A DNA stretch of 6,516 bases from Planctomycetaceae bacterium (lineage in GTDB: Bacteria; Planctomycetota; Planctomycetia; Isosphaerales; Isosphaeraceae), in assembly GCA_019232645.1 (NCBI GenBank), contig JAFANO010000257.1, positions 1 through 6,516 of the forward strand, in the 5' to 3' direction. The notes beneath the pieces are model-generated. The model was not told the DNA's origin, ran no database searches, and worked only from the letters and a program-made list of their open reading frames with translations. This document shows positions 5,770 to 6,516 of this stretch, piece by piece. The position numbers were made by a program, and so were the translations under genes. How positions within the stretch are numbered: position 1 is the first letter of the stretch; every line of letters begins with the position of its first letter.

Positions 5770-5789
5770 CCGTCCCCTTCACGGGACGG
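5770..5789. terminator. hairpin between convergent genes, possible bidirectional terminator
   Basis: CCGTCCC (5770-5776) and GGGACGG (5783-5789) form a perfect 7-bp GC-rich stem with a 6-base loop. It begins 18 nt after the stop of the plus-strand gene, and the loop contains most of the TGA stop of the minus-strand gene (5779-5781). No T-run follows on either strand, so it does not meet the classical intrinsic-terminator definition. The position between converging genes is the main support. Confidence 0.45.
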
Positions 5790-6102
5790 GGGCTGACTCG
5801 ACCAGCCGGACGTGCCGCACCCGATGGCCCTTGAGCCAGCCCAGGAAGGCCTCCTGCTCCTCGGTCAGCTCGACCTCGGTCATGTTCGCCGTGTCGAGAG
5901 GGGAGACCAGGTAGAAGACCCCTTCGTCGAGCCATCTGGCCACCTCGGCCTCGGCGAACCAGAATTCGCCCTCCGCCAAGCTGGGGACGCCGGGCGTACC
6001 CTGGGGGATCATGAAGTAGACGAGTTGCGTGCGCAACCGGGGCGAGATCGGCTTCGGGGCAACCTCGGGGCGATCGATCGGCACCAGTACGGGTTGAGCC
6101 AT
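5779..6102 (-). CDS. conserved-looking small protein of unknown function (107 aa)
   Basis: The ATG at 6102-6100 is the preferred start; an in-frame GTG at 6162 would add 20 residues of unlikely sequence (RARGLGHRPRIELHWCSP). Neither has a strong ribosome-binding site. The protein has no signal peptide or membrane helix and reads as a compact soluble domain. A Pro-rich start (residues 5-22) is followed by strand RTQLVYFMIP, an acidic amphipathic stretch (GEFWFAEAEVARWLDEG), strand VFYLVSPLD, a helix TEEQEAFLGWLKGH, and a final strand VRHVRLVE. The coding character is convincing: balanced composition, distinct helices and strands, and aromatic and acidic residues at intervals. I do not recognise the family. 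The fold pattern is compatible with a small alpha/beta protein. It converges on the DUF1349-like gene, 26 bp apart, and is divergent from the dehydrogenase gene at 6431. Confidence 0.68.
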   Translation of the reverse strand: MAQPVLVPIDRPEVAPKPISPRLRTQLVYFMIPQGTPGVPSLAEGEFWFAEAEVARWLDEGVFYLVSPLDTANMTEVELTEEQEAFLGWLKGHRVRHVRLVESAPVP

Positions 6103-6174
6103 GGGCGAGCACCAGTGGAGTTCGATCCGGGGCCGATGACCAAGTCCTCGAGCCCGGATCACGGTGGGGGCAAC

Positions 6175-6204
6175 GGGGCCCGGTTGCCGCCGGCCGGGCT
6201 CCCC
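6175..6204. repeat. GC-rich imperfect hairpin in the divergent region
   Basis: GGGGCCCGG (6175-6183) can pair with CCGGGCTCCCC (6194-6204) as a 9-bp stem with a 2-base bulge and a 10-base loop. If the candidate promoter at 6209-6238 is used, the hairpin falls at the 5' end of that minus-strand mRNA. GC-rich sequence makes such structures common, so its function is uncertain. Confidence 0.25.
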
Positions 6205-6208
6205 TCAA

Positions 6209-6238
6209 ATTCTCGGGGACGCTCGGCCCCCTCGTCAA
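6209..6238 (-). promoter_or_regulatory. candidate promoter for the 107-aa protein gene
   Basis: On the minus strand TTGACG (6238-6233, 5 of 6) and GAGAAT (6214-6209, 4 of 6) are 18 bases apart. The predicted start is near 6202, giving a leader of about 100 nt to the ATG at 6102. If this promoter is real, the transcript includes the alternative GTG at 6162. The call is by pattern only. Confidence 0.3.
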
Positions 6239-6304
6239 GGGGAGCGGCCGGGCGACGGCCCCCTCGGGGTCGCGTGCGAACTACTCCGCCGCTCGGCCCG
6301 TGTC

Positions 6305-6334
6305 TTGACCGGGTCAGCAGGCCCCTACAACAAT
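6305..6334 (+). promoter_or_regulatory. candidate promoter for the SDR oxidoreductase gene
   Basis: TTGACC (6305-6310, 5 of 6) is followed by an AT-richer ACAACAATAC tract. The best -10 readings are AACAAT (6329-6334, spacer 18) or TACAAC (6326-6331, spacer 15), each 4 of 6. The leader to the ATG at 6431 would be about 90 nt. It is one of the few AT-rich islands in this intergenic region. Confidence 0.35.
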
Positions 6335-6430
6335 ACAGGTCGAGGATCATCCGACACGCGATGCCGCCTCTTCGAGACGCGGCGTCCGCTCGACCATCGG
6401 TGAGCGCCGCGCAGGGCAAGCATCGGAATC

Positions 6431-6516
6431 ATGGAGATCTCCCCCATTCCTCGCGGATTGCAAGGCCTCCGGGCCGCGGTCCTGGGTTCGACCTCGGGGA
6501 TCGGCCGGGAGGTCGC
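6431..6516 (+). CDS. short-chain dehydrogenase/reductase (SDR), N-terminus only
   Basis: From the ATG at 6431 the frame runs off the right edge after 28 codons. The sequence LRAAVLGSTSGIGREV (residues 13-28) is the first beta strand and glycine-rich cofactor loop of the SDR family: G19-S-T-S-G23-I24-G25 is the G-x-x-x-G-x-G motif that binds NAD(P). The usual Thr before the first Gly is Leu here. The start is well constrained: an in-frame TGA lies at 6401-6403, and no other ATG, GTG or TTG occurs in frame between it and 6431. A ribosome-binding site is weak (GGA at 6426-6428). Substrate cannot be assigned from this fragment; the catalytic Ser-Tyr-Lys lies outside the window. Confidence 0.82.
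   Translation, partial: MEISPIPRGLQGLRAAVLGSTSGIGREV

Larger units (their letters stand above)
6103..6430. other. divergent intergenic region before the SDR gene
   Basis: This 328-bp region lies between a minus-strand gene starting at 6102 and a plus-strand gene starting at 6431. It holds candidate promoters in both directions (6209-6238 minus, 6305-6334 plus) and the hairpin at 6175-6204. Open frames cross it, but they lack ribosome-binding sites and recognisable protein features, so I read it as non-coding. Confidence 0.55.

Noticed and set aside
4970..6238. Minus-strand open frame of 422 codons opposite the DUF1349-like gene
   Set aside because: Its composition is dominated by Arg, Pro and Gly with no domain pattern, and it covers two genes in other frames that have signals, folds and ribosome-binding sites.

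Overview
The window is GC-rich throughout and codes on both strands. The best guess for the host is a planctomycete, probably of the Isosphaeraceae type. This is inferred from the high GC, the single genes that change strand repeatedly, the abundance of exported proteins (a large FG-GAP/VCBS repeat protein, small secreted proteins of unknown function, a membrane-anchored DUF1349-like protein) and the presence of a Gfo/Idh/MocA oxidoreductase. No rRNA, tRNA or other marker gene confirms it.

Layout from left to right. (1) The N-terminal 182 residues of a Gfo/Idh/MocA-family oxidoreductase run off the left edge on the minus strand (1-546). Its upstream region has a candidate promoter and two short perfect inverted repeats. 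(2) A small, Tyr-rich secreted protein lies on the minus strand (725-1030). (3) A divergent intergenic region of 274 bp holds a nested inverted repeat. (4) A secreted protein of about 190 aa lies on the plus strand (1305-1883). Its 3' end overlaps the next gene tail to tail by 58 bp. (5) A secreted 787-aa protein on the minus strand (1826-4189) has 14 Ca-binding-loop type FG-GAP/VCBS repeats, enough for two seven-bladed beta-propellers. (6) A 384-bp divergent intergenic region carries candidate promoters in both directions. (7) A single-pass membrane protein with a disordered linker and a C-terminal DUF1349/LamG-like domain lies on the plus strand (4574-5752). (8) A hairpin sits between convergent genes. 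(9) A 107-aa protein of unknown function lies on the minus strand (5779-6102). (10) A 328-bp divergent intergenic region follows. (11) The first 28 codons of a short-chain dehydrogenase/reductase begin at 6431 on the plus strand and run off the right edge.

The five complete genes alternate in strand, so no two neighbours need share a transcript and there is no operon from which to infer a pathway. Four of the five are predicted to be exported or membrane-anchored, so the core of the window looks like a set of independently transcribed cell-envelope or secreted proteins between two Rossmann-fold oxidoreductase genes. No mobile element, CRISPR array, toxin-antitoxin pair, phage gene or RNA gene was recognised. 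I do not see a convincing new multi-gene system. The most informative points are the two-propeller repeat protein, the anchored DUF1349-like protein, the altered EKP motif in the oxidoreductase and the convergent gene overlap.
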